Notes under the pieces: model-generated
What the model was told of the DNA's origin: nothing
What the model saw: only the letters and a program-made list of their open reading frames with translations
Database searches by the model: none
Translations under genes and position numbers: made by a program
Shown: positions 1-7,421 of the stretch, one piece after another
Position numbering within the stretch: position 1 is the stretch's first letter
Layout: every line of letters begins with the position of its first letter
Origin: DAIPKP01 sp964539095
GTDB lineage: Bacteria; Synergistota; Synergistia; Synergistales; Aminiphilaceae
Direction of reading: 5' to 3'
NCBI GenBank assembly: GCA_964539095.1
Contig: CAZIFL010000009.1
Location: forward strand, 1-64,000
Length of the DNA stretch: 64,000 nucleotides

Positions 1-2
1 CA

Positions 3-41
3 ATCTGGGAGGGACGCCGCTTGAGCCCTCATACACCAGAT
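3..41. repeat. Nested hairpin at the left edge
   Basis: ATCTGG (3-8) pairs with CCAGAT (36-41), and inside it GAGGG (9-13) pairs with CCCTC (26-30). No T-run follows on either strand, so it is not a typical terminator. It may be the tail of something outside the window; function unknown. Confidence 0.4.
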
Positions 42-268
42 TTGACAATAACTCTGTTTAGCCTCACCCTCACTTCTTGCTAAATTATACCATACCCCCC
101 AAGCACCCCTGTTTCATCCCTCCAAAACTGTTATCATTTTAACTTTCTCAATTATAAACCCCATCTCAAGCACCCCCGTGAACGCTCCCTGGCGCAGATG
201 GCAAAAAATCCCCCCTATAAGGTATTATATATAGGGCTTGTATCCTAGGGGTTTTTCTTAGAACCTAA

Positions 269-352
269 AACCAAGTCAAAACCAAAAGCAAAGTCAAAAA
301 CAAAACCCCTCGCTACGCTCGGTTTTTTATGGCTTGCCTTTTGACTTTGGTT
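269..352. repeat. Long imperfect hairpin, terminator-like core
   Basis: Outer arms are A-rich (269-281) and T-rich (339-352) and complementary apart from one bulge. The inner arms are AAAACC (302-307) and GGTTTT (321-326), followed by a T-run to 328. On the plus strand this resembles an intrinsic terminator for transcription entering from the left; the A-rich left arm would let it work on the minus strand too. No gene is visible nearby to assign it to. Two C-tracts (401-409, 422-430) follow it. Confidence 0.4.
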
Positions 353-472
353 TTTTCAACCCGTAAGACTTGTTGCTAGACAGCCTAACGTAAGATATAC
401 CCCCCCCCACTCTTAATCTCTCCCCCCCCCATGACCGCCGTTTTCCCCGTTGGGGAACTTGCCAGGGTGAAA

Positions 473-636
473 ACGTGGGTAAGCCTGCACCCCCCATATC
501 CACGTGAAGGCCACTCAGAGCCTCTCTAAGGGGTCATCTTTATCTGAGAGGCATGTTGGTTGTGCCTAAGATCAAAGCACACCCCTTAGAGACGATCTGA
601 CGGGTTTGAAGCTCAGGCAAGGGGTTTTGCATGAGC
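473..636. other. Structured noncoding segment with nested helices
   Basis: Several helices can be drawn by hand. ACGTGG (473-478) pairs with CCACGT (500-505). An 11-bp perfect helix, CTCTAAGGGGT (524-534) with ACCCCTTAGAG (581-591), encloses ATCTT (536-540) with AAGAT (568-572), which encloses AGGCA (549-553) with TGCCT (563-567). A last hairpin joins GCTCA (611-615) and TGAGC (632-636). No T-run follows any of them. The nested order suggests a folded RNA rather than chance, but I cannot assign a known family and the strand is unproven. Confidence 0.45.
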
Positions 637-686
637 ATCTCAAAAACACTTACAGAAATTGGAATGATTTTGATCTTCCTGCATAA

Positions 687-716
687 TTGCAAACCATAAG
701 CAATCTGTGCTATACT
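687..716 (+). promoter_or_regulatory. Sigma70-type promoter before the 721-953 element
   Basis: TTGCAA at 687-692 and TATACT at 711-716 are separated by 18 bp. The predicted start, about 721-724, falls exactly where the closing helix of the downstream structured element begins. The Fur-type gene promoter at 2792-2820 uses the same two hexamers. Confidence 0.55.
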
Positions 717-720
717 CCCA

Positions 721-953
721 CCAGGACGTGGTAGGTCATTTCAAATGACCACCCTGAAGATTGTTCATGGTGGTTCTAATGCCAATAGTATTGGGGAAAG
801 AGGGGGGATCACATGAGGGTACGAACACGAATAGTATTCGTGTCCATGGAGGAAGCCAATAGAAAAACCGCCTACCCTGGCACGGATAGACGGCTGTTAA
901 AAGTTTGAAATGTAAGGTATGGGAAAAGGGGTTACCTGCCTACTTTTTCCCTA
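721..953 (+). ncRNA. Candidate structured noncoding RNA
   Basis: A closing helix joins CCAG (721-724) with CTGG (877-880) and GGTAGG (730-735) with CCTACC (871-876). Inside lie GGTCATTTCAAATGACC (734-750), which competes with ACCACC (748-753) pairing to GGTGGT (769-774). Two further hairpins follow, CCAATAGTATTGG (782-794) and acacgaatagtattcgtgt (825-843). These two share the tip AATAGTATT, with the closing pair changed compatibly (C-G versus G-C order). GGGAAAA (919-925) can pair with the T-rich TTTTCCC ending at 953 and may mark the 3' end. No good reading frame covers the element. It does not match RNase P, SRP, tmRNA or 6S by eye. The family is unknown; the boundaries are inferred. Confidence 0.45.
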
Positions 954-1016
954 TCGAAACCGAGAAAGTGAGTGTTTGCAAGGGGTTGCGCCGATAATTC
1001 ATCGTTTGTCAATCCA

Positions 1017-1163
1017 AAGTCCCCTGCCTTGCCGCTTGGCTACACCCCAATACATCGCATGTCATTATAGACGGGAAATGGTGCTTTTGCAAGAGCGGGT
1101 TTAGCTTAACAAAAAGGCAAAAATCCCCCACAGCAAGGAAAAACCACGGGAAGTCCCCTGCCT
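1017..1163. repeat. 13-bp direct repeat pair
   Basis: The 13-mer aagtcccctgcct occurs at 1017-1029 and again at 1151-1163. The 121 bp between them hold no gene. Function unknown; it could be a relic of a duplication or insertion. Confidence 0.3.
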
Positions 1164-1278
1164 CTGGAGGGTTAAGAAATCCCACTGTAAACACTCATTA
1201 TTGAACCGCAAAAGAGGGAATTTTTATGAGCATCGCCCCGATTCTACAAGAGCAACACCACCCATTCGTTCGGAGTTT

Positions 1279-1321
1279 CAAGAGTTACAAGCCGGGGATG
1301 CCCTCAGGCTTGTAACTCTTG
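1279..1321. repeat. 15-bp perfect inverted repeat downstream of the permease gene
   Basis: CAAGAGTTACAAGCC (1279-1293) is perfectly complementary to 1307-1321, with a 13-nt loop. It lies 49 bp beyond the stop of the minus-strand permease gene, where a terminator is expected. Neither side has a T-run, so it may instead protect the mRNA 3' end or be a protein-binding site. A 29-codon frame (1226-1315) preceded by gaggga overlaps it but is not convincing as a gene. Confidence 0.45.
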
Positions 1322-1369
1322 CGACATGCGCCACCGGGCAAGGCAGAGGAATGCTTGCACATATGTCCT

Positions 1370-2512
1370 CTAATGGTGGTCATCATCCATTCTGGCATAA
1401 TGCCTTCCGGATCCCATAAGGACGGCAAAACCCCGAACAAGACGAACATTCTCAAAGACGATTTTTATTGCAGAAGTAATAGGAATTGAAAGAAGCCCTC
1501 CCGGAATCCCCCAAAGCCATCCCCAGAAGAGAAGCGAAAAGAGAATCAGGGCTGGGCTCAAATTTAACCGATCTCCCAAAACACGTGGGGCCAGAACGTT
1601 TCCCATGAGCTGCTGGATAATAAGGAGCGCAAGGGCAGTGGTAAGCACCTCGTTATAGCTGGGGTAAAACTGTACCGCCGCGAGAAGGATAGGCGGTATT
1701 GTTGCCGCCACAGATCCCAGGGTGGGGATAAAATTCAAAAGAAACGTAAGCACCCCCCAGGTAAGAGCGAACTTCACCCCGATATACTCCAGAACCCCCC
1801 AGGCAAGAAGCCCGGTAGCCGCACTTATAAGGCTTTGCAAGCCGAGATAGTGCCCAATCTGCACCGTAATCGTCTCCATAATGTGCTGCACCTTCTGGGC
1901 GTTCCGCCTCGCCAGAGCCTTGCGGAGCTTTCCCTCAAAATAAGGGGCCTCCACCAGAAGGAAGACGAGAAAGATTACTACCAGGAGCATCTTTGAGGCA
2001 ATGGAGAGAAACGAGCGAGAGAACGCCACAATCTGGGCAGTCATCTTATTTCCCACATCAAAATACTCCGCTAAATTTCGCCACAAAAACCGAACTGCCT
2101 CACTCGATTCGGAGATCTCCTTACCCATGGCGAAAAATTTTTGTTGCAGCTCCGGCAGCTCTTTGGAAAAAGAGACAAGACTCATATTAAGATAGATAAT
2201 ACCCAAAAAGACGACTCCCGAAAGAAGTCCCAACATGATTACCACGATAAGGGATGTGGGGACCCCAAATTTATGTAAAAACCGCACAGGGGGAGCCAGG
2301 ATATACGATATCAGCAGGGCAATAACGAAGGGGATAAAAACACCCTGGGCCGATTTGAGAAAAGCCCCCACCACAATAACCGCAATAACGCCGAGAAAAA
2401 ATATGGCCACCCTCTCAGAAATAACTCTCCCCCCGAAGGATCGCACCTCCCGATTTCGCGAATCCTCCCCCTTTTCTTCCATATCCCGCTCTTCCCATTC
2501 CGTATCACGCAT
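1370..2512 (-). CDS. AI-2E family (DUF20) transporter
   Basis: A 380-residue integral membrane protein of the AI-2E/PerM (UPF0118) permease family. These inner-membrane proteins export small molecules; members have been linked to autoinducer-2 export or Na+/H+ exchange, so the substrate here is unknown. A charged N-terminal stretch of about 30 residues precedes a double hydrophobic segment. The middle holds a soluble stretch (about residues 120-190), and the C-terminal half holds closely packed helices with the family-like LNFIPTLGS and LNLSPALILFSL stretches. The length is normal. A nearby second ATG (residue 11) is possible because the ribosome site GAGGGGAG is about 13 nt from the chosen ATG. 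The gene stands alone, divergent from the Fur-type gene. Confidence 0.85.
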   Translation of the reverse strand: MRDTEWEERDMEEKGEDSRNREVRSFGGRVISERVAIFFLGVIAVIVVGAFLKSAQGVFIPFVIALLISYILAPPVRFLHKFGVPTSLIVVIMLGLLSGVVFLGIIYLNMSLVSFSKELPELQQKFFAMGKEISESSEAVRFLWRNLAEYFDVGNKMTAQIVAFSRSFLSIASKMLLVVIFLVFLLVEAPYFEGKLRKALARRNAQKVQHIMETITVQIGHYLGLQSLISAATGLLAWGVLEYIGVKFALTWGVLTFLLNFIPTLGSVAATIPPILLAAVQFYPSYNEVLTTALALLIIQQLMGNVLAPRVLGDRLNLSPALILFSLLFWGWLWGIPGGLLSIPITSAIKIVFENVRLVRGFAVLMGSGRHYARMDDDHH

Positions 2513-2928
2513 AGAAGCACCATCTCCCCTCTGACACAGCCAAAGAATCTATAACGCGAGGCATCACTCGCCCGCTTTCCCAATTGAAGGTAAGCAAAGA
2601 GCGCCCCAAGAGAGAACAGCATCTTTTGTTTTCCAGGAGATCTTCGTCTCAGTAATCCCCCCCTTGACTCTCCCCATCTTTCAGGAAAACCGGAAAACTC
2701 TTTCGGTACAAAAAGTTCCGGGGCATATCGCCCCACACTTCTTTAACTAAAACTCTTCCGTCAGGTAGAGAACAAAGATCCCTTTGCAGGATTGCAAAAA
2801 ATGCCCTTTCCCCTTATACTCTCTCTAGTTTGATCAAAATGACTTTAAGCAGAGAAGTATTTTAAATTCCCTTCAGAACTCCCGGCTACGAAACAGATTC
2901 AAAGAACTCTCTTCAAGGAGGACTTTTC
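2513..2928. promoter_or_regulatory. Divergent intergenic region with the Fur-type gene promoter
   Basis: No gene is seen in these 416 bp. On the plus strand TTGCAA (2792-2797) and TATACT (2815-2820) with a 17-bp spacer form a near-consensus promoter, and AAGGAGG (2915-2921) is the ribosome site. Two small hairpins occur: GCGAG/CTCGC near 2553-2568 and GGGGC/GCCCC near 2719-2733. I see no clear PerR or Fur box. Confidence 0.6.
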
Positions 2929-3363
2929 ATGTGGAACGTTGATGACGGTGTACATATTCTTCGGAACAAAGGCTTTAAGATAACAGCCCAAAGAATCAGC
3001 ATTCTTAAACTGCTTCACGGACGCAAAGATCACCCCTCGGCGGAGATGATTTATCAAGAGCTGAAAAACGACTTTCCCACCATCTCTTATGCCACTATCT
3101 ACGGCACCGCTCAGGTTCTGGCGGATGCGGGGCTTGTGCAGATTCTTTCCATCGATGAAAAGAAGATTCTCATCGATTCCAACCCCACTCCCCATGCGCA
3201 CTTCCGCTGCTCCTGCTGCGGCAAGGTGGAGGATGTCTTTGTTACATCTTCGGTGTTCCAGAACCTCCAACAGGGAACATCTTCCCAGAATACCATACAT
3301 TCCACCCAAATCTACTTTCACGGACTCTGTGCCTCCTGCTCCATGAAAGCCGGCACAGCATAA
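2929..3363 (+). CDS. Fur family transcriptional regulator (PerR-like)
   Basis: A 144-residue metal-dependent repressor. The N-terminal winged helix (about 1-85) contains the family pattern HPSAEMIYQEL followed by a recognition region ISYATIYGTAQVL. The C-terminal half has the histidine region PHAHF and two cysteine pairs, CSCC and CASC, that form the structural zinc site. The overall form is closer to PerR than to iron-sensing Fur, so peroxide or metal sensing is likely but unproven. The start is well supported by AAGGAGG seven bases upstream. Two small membrane protein genes follow at once and are probably co-transcribed. Confidence 0.88.
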   Translation: MWNVDDGVHILRNKGFKITAQRISILKLLHGRKDHPSAEMIYQELKNDFPTISYATIYGTAQVLADAGLVQILSIDEKKILIDSNPTPHAHFRCSCCGKVEDVFVTSSVFQNLQQGTSSQNTIHSTQIYFHGLCASCSMKAGTA

Positions 3364-3374
3364 TCGAACACGGC

Positions 3375-3689
3375 ATGAAGGATCTTTCTTTTACCCTCTC
3401 TTCCTGGCAGTACGGCATTCTTGTTCTCCTTTTCCTGTTTTCCGCCGCTTCGGGTCTGCTGGGCCTGAGTTACCGCCGACACCCCCGCCCCTTCTGGGCT
3501 TGCTGGGGTGTTTTTATGTTTGGCACGTTTTTTTTCCTTCTCGCTCTCAGGCTTTGGTGGATAGCAGCGGCCCTTCTCCTTCCTCTGGGGCTTCTCTATG
3601 GTATAGTGTACTGCGCCCTTCGAGAACCCCTTCGATATCGCCACCTTCCCGAAGAGATTTCTTCCAAGAGAGGCCACGATACGCTATGA
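3375..3689 (+). CDS. Small membrane protein of unknown function
   Basis: A 104-residue protein with three hydrophobic segments (about 11-30, 40-60, 62-82), then a charged tail. I do not recognise a family. Its stop overlaps the start of the next gene in an ATGA arrangement (3686-3689), which suggests translational coupling, so it probably works with or is needed for expression of the CPBP protein. No strong ribosome site precedes it; it begins 11 bp after the Fur-type gene and may itself be coupled to it. Confidence 0.6.
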   Translation: MKDLSFTLSSWQYGILVLLFLFSAASGLLGLSYRRHPRPFWACWGVFMFGTFFFLLALRLWWIAAALLLPLGLLYGIVYCALREPLRYRHLPEEISSKRGHDTL

Positions 3690-4201
3690 CCCAGACCTTT
3701 ACCGCCATTCTTATGCTCTACGGTCCCTTTGCCTGGTGCTATCTCCGGAAAGAGCCCTACGAGTCCTACGGACTCTCCCTCCGCTGGAACCGGGAAATGA
3801 GCCTCAAACTTCTCCTCTACTGCGCCACCACGCTGATACCCCTCACGGTGCTGGCCATGCACTGGCCCGGTGAGGATCTCCCCCGAAAGGTAACCGTTCT
3901 ACAGTTTTTCACTTACGCCGCCGCAGGGACTACCGCAGCAATCATCGAGGAGGTCTTCTTCCGGGGCTTTCTGCAGACTCTTTTGCGGCGACGGTTTTCA
4001 CCACTTCCGGGGGTTGTTCTGAGTGCCGCCATCTTTGCGGCTTCCCACATGCTCTTCCGCACCTCTCCAATCTTTCTGGCCACCTTTTTCCCGGGGCTCT
4101 TCATGGCGCAGCTTCGAGAGGAGTTCGACAATATTACACCCTCCATAGCATACCATTTTATCGGGAACCTATGGGCCATTTGGTTTTTCCCAGGAGTATG
4201 A
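3686..4201 (+). CDS. CPBP family intramembrane glutamic protease
   Basis: A 171-residue multi-helix membrane protein. The motif EEVFFRG carries the paired glutamates and arginine of the CPBP (CAAX protease and bacteriocin-processing, Abi) family; ASHMLF and HFIGNLWA supply the two histidine motifs. Family members cleave or bind membrane substrates in the inner membrane; the target here is unknown. I chose the ATG at 3686 because it overlaps the preceding stop and leaves all conserved motifs intact. The frame extends upstream to 3500, but that part overlaps the membrane gene before it and is not hydrophobic. The gene ends at the bidirectional terminator. Confidence 0.8.
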   Translation: MTQTFTAILMLYGPFAWCYLRKEPYESYGLSLRWNREMSLKLLLYCATTLIPLTVLAMHWPGEDLPRKVTVLQFFTYAAAGTTAAIIEEVFFRGFLQTLLRRRFSPLPGVVLSAAIFAASHMLFRTSPIFLATFFPGLFMAQLREEFDNITPSIAYHFIGNLWAIWFFPGV

Positions 4202-4236
4202 AAAAAACCCCCGAGGATCTTTTCGGGGGTTTTTTA
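4201..4236. terminator. Bidirectional intrinsic terminator
   Basis: AACCCCCGA and TCGGGGGTT form a 9-bp GC-rich hairpin with an 8-nt loop. It is flanked by A7 on the left and T6 on the right, so it serves both the CPBP gene (plus) and the glmS end of the long minus-strand operon. Confidence 0.92.
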
Positions 4237-4274
4237 GCATCTGAAGACTTTTCTATTCTGCAGAAAAACGAAAC

Positions 4275-6107
4275 TTACTCCACGGTAACGCTCTTGGCAA
4301 GGTTCCGGGGCTGATCAATGGCGCATCCCCGTTCGAGGGCCACATAGTAGGCGAAGAGCTGAAGAGGGAGCACTGTGAGAAAAGGCGTAAGCTCGCTATG
4401 GGTCCAGGGAACGTAGAAGACCTGTTCCGCATGTTGTTTGAGAAGTTCGTCTCCCTCGGTTCCCACCGCAAGGATGGGGGCCTTGCGCGCCCGGGCCTCC
4501 TCAATATTCGAGAGGGTTTTTTCATAGAGATTATCCCGGGGAATCACCGTCATGACTGGCACCTTTTCATCGAGAAGCGCTATGGGGCCGTGCTTCATCT
4601 CCCCTGCGGCATAGGCCTCCGCATGGATGTAGGAGATCTCTTTCAGCTTCAGAGCCCCCTCAAGTGCCACAGGATAGGACATCCCTCGGCCAAGATAGAG
4701 AAAATCCGCATAGGAGCTATATTTTTTGGCGATTTCCGCCATCTCATCCCCCTGGGCGAGCACCTTCTCCACCCGGTAGGGGAGCTGGATAAGCTCCTCC
4801 ACCAGAGAGCGCTCCTCGTGCTCCGGCAAGGTTCCCCGGCGGGCCCCCAGATAGAGGGCCAGCAGATAGAGCACTCCAAGCTGCCCCATGAAGGTCTTGG
4901 TGGCGGCCACACCGATCTCCGGCCCAGCTTTAAGCAGAAGGGTGCTGTGCACCTCCCGGGAGAGCGTGGCTCCCCGAACGTTGGTAATTCCCAGACAGTG
5001 CGCTCCGCACTCCCGGGCCTTTCGCTGGGCCGCTAAGGTATCCGCAGTCTCTCCGGACTGGGAAACGAAAACCCCCAGGGTTTTTCGATCCGGCTGAATG
5101 GAGCGATACCGGTACTCCGAGGCAACATCCACCAGCACCCGCATATTGGTCCATTTTTCGAAGTTCCGGGCCGCGGCGAGGGCAGCATAGTAGGAGGTGC
5201 CGCAGGCCACAATGTGGATCTGATCCCAGCTCTGCAGAAGGTCGCTATCCCATTCGAGTTCAGCATCCAGAGAGACATGCCCCTCCTGAATACGATCCTT
5301 CAGCGTAGCCCGGAGCACCCCCCCCTGCTCGTGAATCTCCTTGAGCATAAAGTGAGGGTATCCGTCCTTTTCCACCATGGAGAGATCCCATTCGATGGTG
5401 TGCAACTTCCGGGTGATCTCCTCTCCCCCGCTGTCGTAGAGGGTCACTCCCTCCCGGCGTATGCAGGCCATATCGCCGTCTTCGAGATAGAACACCTTTC
5501 GGGTATAGCTCAGCAGGGCAGGAACATCCGAAGCACAGAAAGCCTCTCCCTCCCCAAACCCCAGCACGAGAGGAGATCCCCGGCGAACCGCATAGAGGGC
5601 CTCCGGGTTCTGGGCATCCAGCACCGCCAGGGCATAGGAGCCCACAAGATTTTGCTGCAGGAGCACCAGAGCCTCCAGAAGTGAGCGTCCCTCCTGAAGG
5701 AGCTGGGAGAGAAGCTTTGCCACTACCTCGGTATCCGTTTCGGTGGTAAAAAGAACTCCCAGAGCCTGAAGTTTTTCCCGAAGATCTCCGTAGTTTTCGA
5801 TGATTCCGTTATGCACCAGGGTAATGCGGTCCTCACCATCCGTGTGAGGGTGGGCGTTTGCCTGGGTAACGCCGCCATGGGTAGCCCAACGGGTATGCCC
5901 TATCCCCTGATGCCCTTCGATCTGCTCTTCCTTCACCCGGGCAGCAAGCTCCGCAACCTTGCCCACTTCTTTAACCACCCGCACCAGATTTCCCTGGCGC
6001 ACCGCAATACCTGCGGAGTCGTACCCCCGATACTCCAGTCTCTGCAACCCCTGGAGAATAACATCCACAGCACCACGGTAACCAATGTACCCTACGATAC
6101 CGCACAT
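4275..6107 (-). CDS. glmS: Glutamine-fructose-6-phosphate aminotransferase (isomerizing)
   Basis: A 610-residue cytoplasmic enzyme that makes glucosamine-6-phosphate from fructose-6-phosphate and glutamine, the first committed step to UDP-GlcNAc and peptidoglycan. The start MCGIVGYIG places the catalytic Cys at position 2, after removal of Met, for the class II glutamine amidotransferase domain (about 1-220). Two SIS sugar-isomerase domains follow (about 290-430 and 460-600). The C-terminus AKSVTVE is the family ending. It is the last gene of the long minus-strand operon and lies behind the glmS ribozyme, so its mRNA should be destroyed when glucosamine-6-phosphate accumulates. The nearest ribosome site (AAGGGG) is about 12 nt from the ATG and thus rather distant. 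Confidence 0.97.
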   Translation of the reverse strand: MCGIVGYIGYRGAVDVILQGLQRLEYRGYDSAGIAVRQGNLVRVVKEVGKVAELAARVKEEQIEGHQGIGHTRWATHGGVTQANAHPHTDGEDRITLVHNGIIENYGDLREKLQALGVLFTTETDTEVVAKLLSQLLQEGRSLLEALVLLQQNLVGSYALAVLDAQNPEALYAVRRGSPLVLGFGEGEAFCASDVPALLSYTRKVFYLEDGDMACIRREGVTLYDSGGEEITRKLHTIEWDLSMVEKDGYPHFMLKEIHEQGGVLRATLKDRIQEGHVSLDAELEWDSDLLQSWDQIHIVACGTSYYAALAAARNFEKWTNMRVLVDVASEYRYRSIQPDRKTLGVFVSQSGETADTLAAQRKARECGAHCLGITNVRGATLSREVHSTLLLKAGPEIGVAATKTFMGQLGVLYLLALYLGARRGTLPEHEERSLVEELIQLPYRVEKVLAQGDEMAEIAKKYSSYADFLYLGRGMSYPVALEGALKLKEISYIHAEAYAAGEMKHGPIALLDEKVPVMTVIPRDNLYEKTLSNIEEARARKAPILAVGTEGDELLKQHAEQVFYVPWTHSELTPFLTVLPLQLFAYYVALERGCAIDQPRNLAKSVTVE

Positions 6108-6146
6108 AGGCTTATAAATCCCCTTTCACTCTCTCCACGAAAGAAG

Positions 6147-6282
6147 GGCAAAGGATTTGTCCTTCCGGTTACCCGGAAGTTTTGTCTTTGCCTTGCCAGG
6201 GCCTCTTCCAAGCCCTCAGGAGCATCCGCCGATGTCTCGATACTCTCCTGTCCTCGTCATCCCCTGCGGGGGGATCAGGCGC
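6147..6282 (-). ncRNA. glmS: glmS self-cleaving ribozyme / glucosamine-6-phosphate riboswitch
   Basis: Read on the minus strand, the segment starts GCGCC, the conserved 5' end just after the cleavage site. The conserved core blocks GACGAGG and TATCGAGACATCGGCGG follow in the right order. P1 is a 6-bp helix (AUCCCC/GGGGAU); the helix around the core is CAGGAG with CUCCUG, a variant of the usual CAGG/CCUG pairing. P3 (AGGGC/GCCCU) and a long P4 (CTTCCGG/CCGGAAG inside GGCAAAG/CTTTGCC) complete the fold. The predicted cut lies between 6283 (A-1, the last base of the galU stop codon) and 6282 (G+1). About 38 nt separate it from the glmS ATG. Confidence 0.96.
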
Positions 6283-7194
6283 TTAATTTTTGGGCGCAGG
6301 GTTGCACGAAGTATTTTCTTCCGCCGCATTCCTCCCCTCTTCGAGAGCGATTCTGCGAATCATCTCCCGCATCTCAGGATCTTTGGAGGCCAGCCGTATG
6401 GTGGCTTCGAGCCAGCTCTCCTTGGTACCGCAATCCAGCCGCTCCCCCTTGTAGACCACCCCCCAGAGGGGCTCCTTTTCCATAAGGCCTCGGAGAGCGT
6501 CCGTAAGCTGATATTCCCCTCCTGCTCCGGGGGAGAGAGCGTGCAGCTCGTCGAAGATTCCCGGAGAGAGCACATAACGCCCCATGATGGCGAGGTTCGA
6601 AGGAGCCTTACCGGGGGCAGGTTTTTCCACAAGATCCGTAATTTTCCAGATATCTTCTCCGAGCTTCTCCCCCTGCACAATGCCGTACCGGGAGGTATGC
6701 TCCTCGGGAACCTCCTCAAGAGCCACCACGGAGCCCCCGAATCGGGCCTGCACATCCATGAGCTGCCGCAGCACCGGGGGATCCCCCAGCATAACATCAT
6801 CCGGCAGAATGACCCCAAAGGGGGCGCTCCGGCAGATGGCCTCCCCGCAAAGCACCGCATGCCCCAGCCCGAGGGGTTCGTTCTGACGCACGTAAGCAAA
6901 GCGCGCCATCTGAGATATGGTTCGCACCATCTCGCAGAGATCATCTTTTCCCCGTCTTTCGAGAAGCTCCTCAAGTTCTGGAGAGCGATCGAAATAATCC
7001 TCAATGGATCGCTTGGCCCGACCGGTGACGAAGACCACATCGGTACACCCCGACTGCACCGCCTCCTCCACGCCGTAATGGATGATGGGGCGATCCAGAA
7101 GGGGCATCATCTCCTTGGGGGTTTCTTTGGTGGCGGGGAGAAAACGGGTTCCGAGACCCGCCACGGGAAACAGACACATGCTGAGCTTACGCAT
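6283..7194 (-). CDS. galU: UTP-glucose-1-phosphate uridylyltransferase
   Basis: A 303-residue nucleotidyltransferase that makes UDP-glucose for surface polysaccharides and glycolipids. The N-terminus carries the nucleotide-binding loop GLGTRFLPATKETPKEM; later blocks such as VEKPAPGKAPSNLAIMGRYV are typical of GalU. The ATG at 7194 is supported by AAAGGAGG seven to eight bases upstream; an in-frame extension to 7383 crosses the structured leader and is rejected. The stop codon TAA directly abuts the glmS ribozyme cleavage site, so cleavage would leave galU mRNA ending at its own stop codon. A 227-bp leader with an elaborate inverted repeat lies upstream. Confidence 0.94.
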   Translation of the reverse strand: MRKLSMCLFPVAGLGTRFLPATKETPKEMMPLLDRPIIHYGVEEAVQSGCTDVVFVTGRAKRSIEDYFDRSPELEELLERRGKDDLCEMVRTISQMARFAYVRQNEPLGLGHAVLCGEAICRSAPFGVILPDDVMLGDPPVLRQLMDVQARFGGSVVALEEVPEEHTSRYGIVQGEKLGEDIWKITDLVEKPAPGKAPSNLAIMGRYVLSPGIFDELHALSPGAGGEYQLTDALRGLMEKEPLWGVVYKGERLDCGTKESWLEATIRLASKDPEMREMIRRIALEEGRNAAEENTSCNPAPKN

Positions 7195-7231
7195 GGAAAA
7201 ACGCCTCCTTTTATGTATAACACATCCCGTT

Positions 7232-7388
7232 CCGGGGGAAATGCTCCCGGAGCTAGTGGGCTGTTCCGCATTATATTGTGCCTTGAAGTCGGAGCCTCCG
7301 CTTGTGTGCCCCCTCTGCTCCCGAGTGGTCGCTGCCGGGAACACACAAGCTCCGGCTCCTGTGGAGTTCACGCAAAGACACAATATAA
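7232..7388 (-). promoter_or_regulatory. galU leader: 118-bp nested inverted repeat plus small hairpin
   Basis: The 227 bp between glmM and galU hold no gene. Ends 7271-7280 and 7379-7388 are perfect 10-bp inverted repeats (TTATATTGTG). Inside, AGCC-tcc-GCTTGTGTG (7293-7308) pairs with CACACAAGC-tcc-GGCT (7342-7357), leaving a symmetric 3x3 internal loop, and TCCC/GGGA caps the tip. A second hairpin, CCGGG/CCCGG, is at 7232-7250. The galU-proximal arm contains TATAAT on the minus strand (7270-7275), a possible galU promoter, though no good -35 box is visible. It could be a cis-acting RNA or a miniature mobile element. Confidence 0.5.
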
Positions 7389-7421
7389 GCAGGAATCACG
7401 CACTGGCTGCTGGTATGGTTT

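Noticed and set aside
401..430. Two C9-type tracts
   Set aside because: Simple homopolymer runs, no evidence of phase-variable gene nearby.
919..1419. Short frames of 60-72 codons in the first 1.4 kb, and a 29-codon frame at 1226-1315
   Set aside because: No homology-like features or membrane pattern; they cross the hairpins described. The 29-codon frame has a plausible ribosome site but ends inside the inverted repeat.
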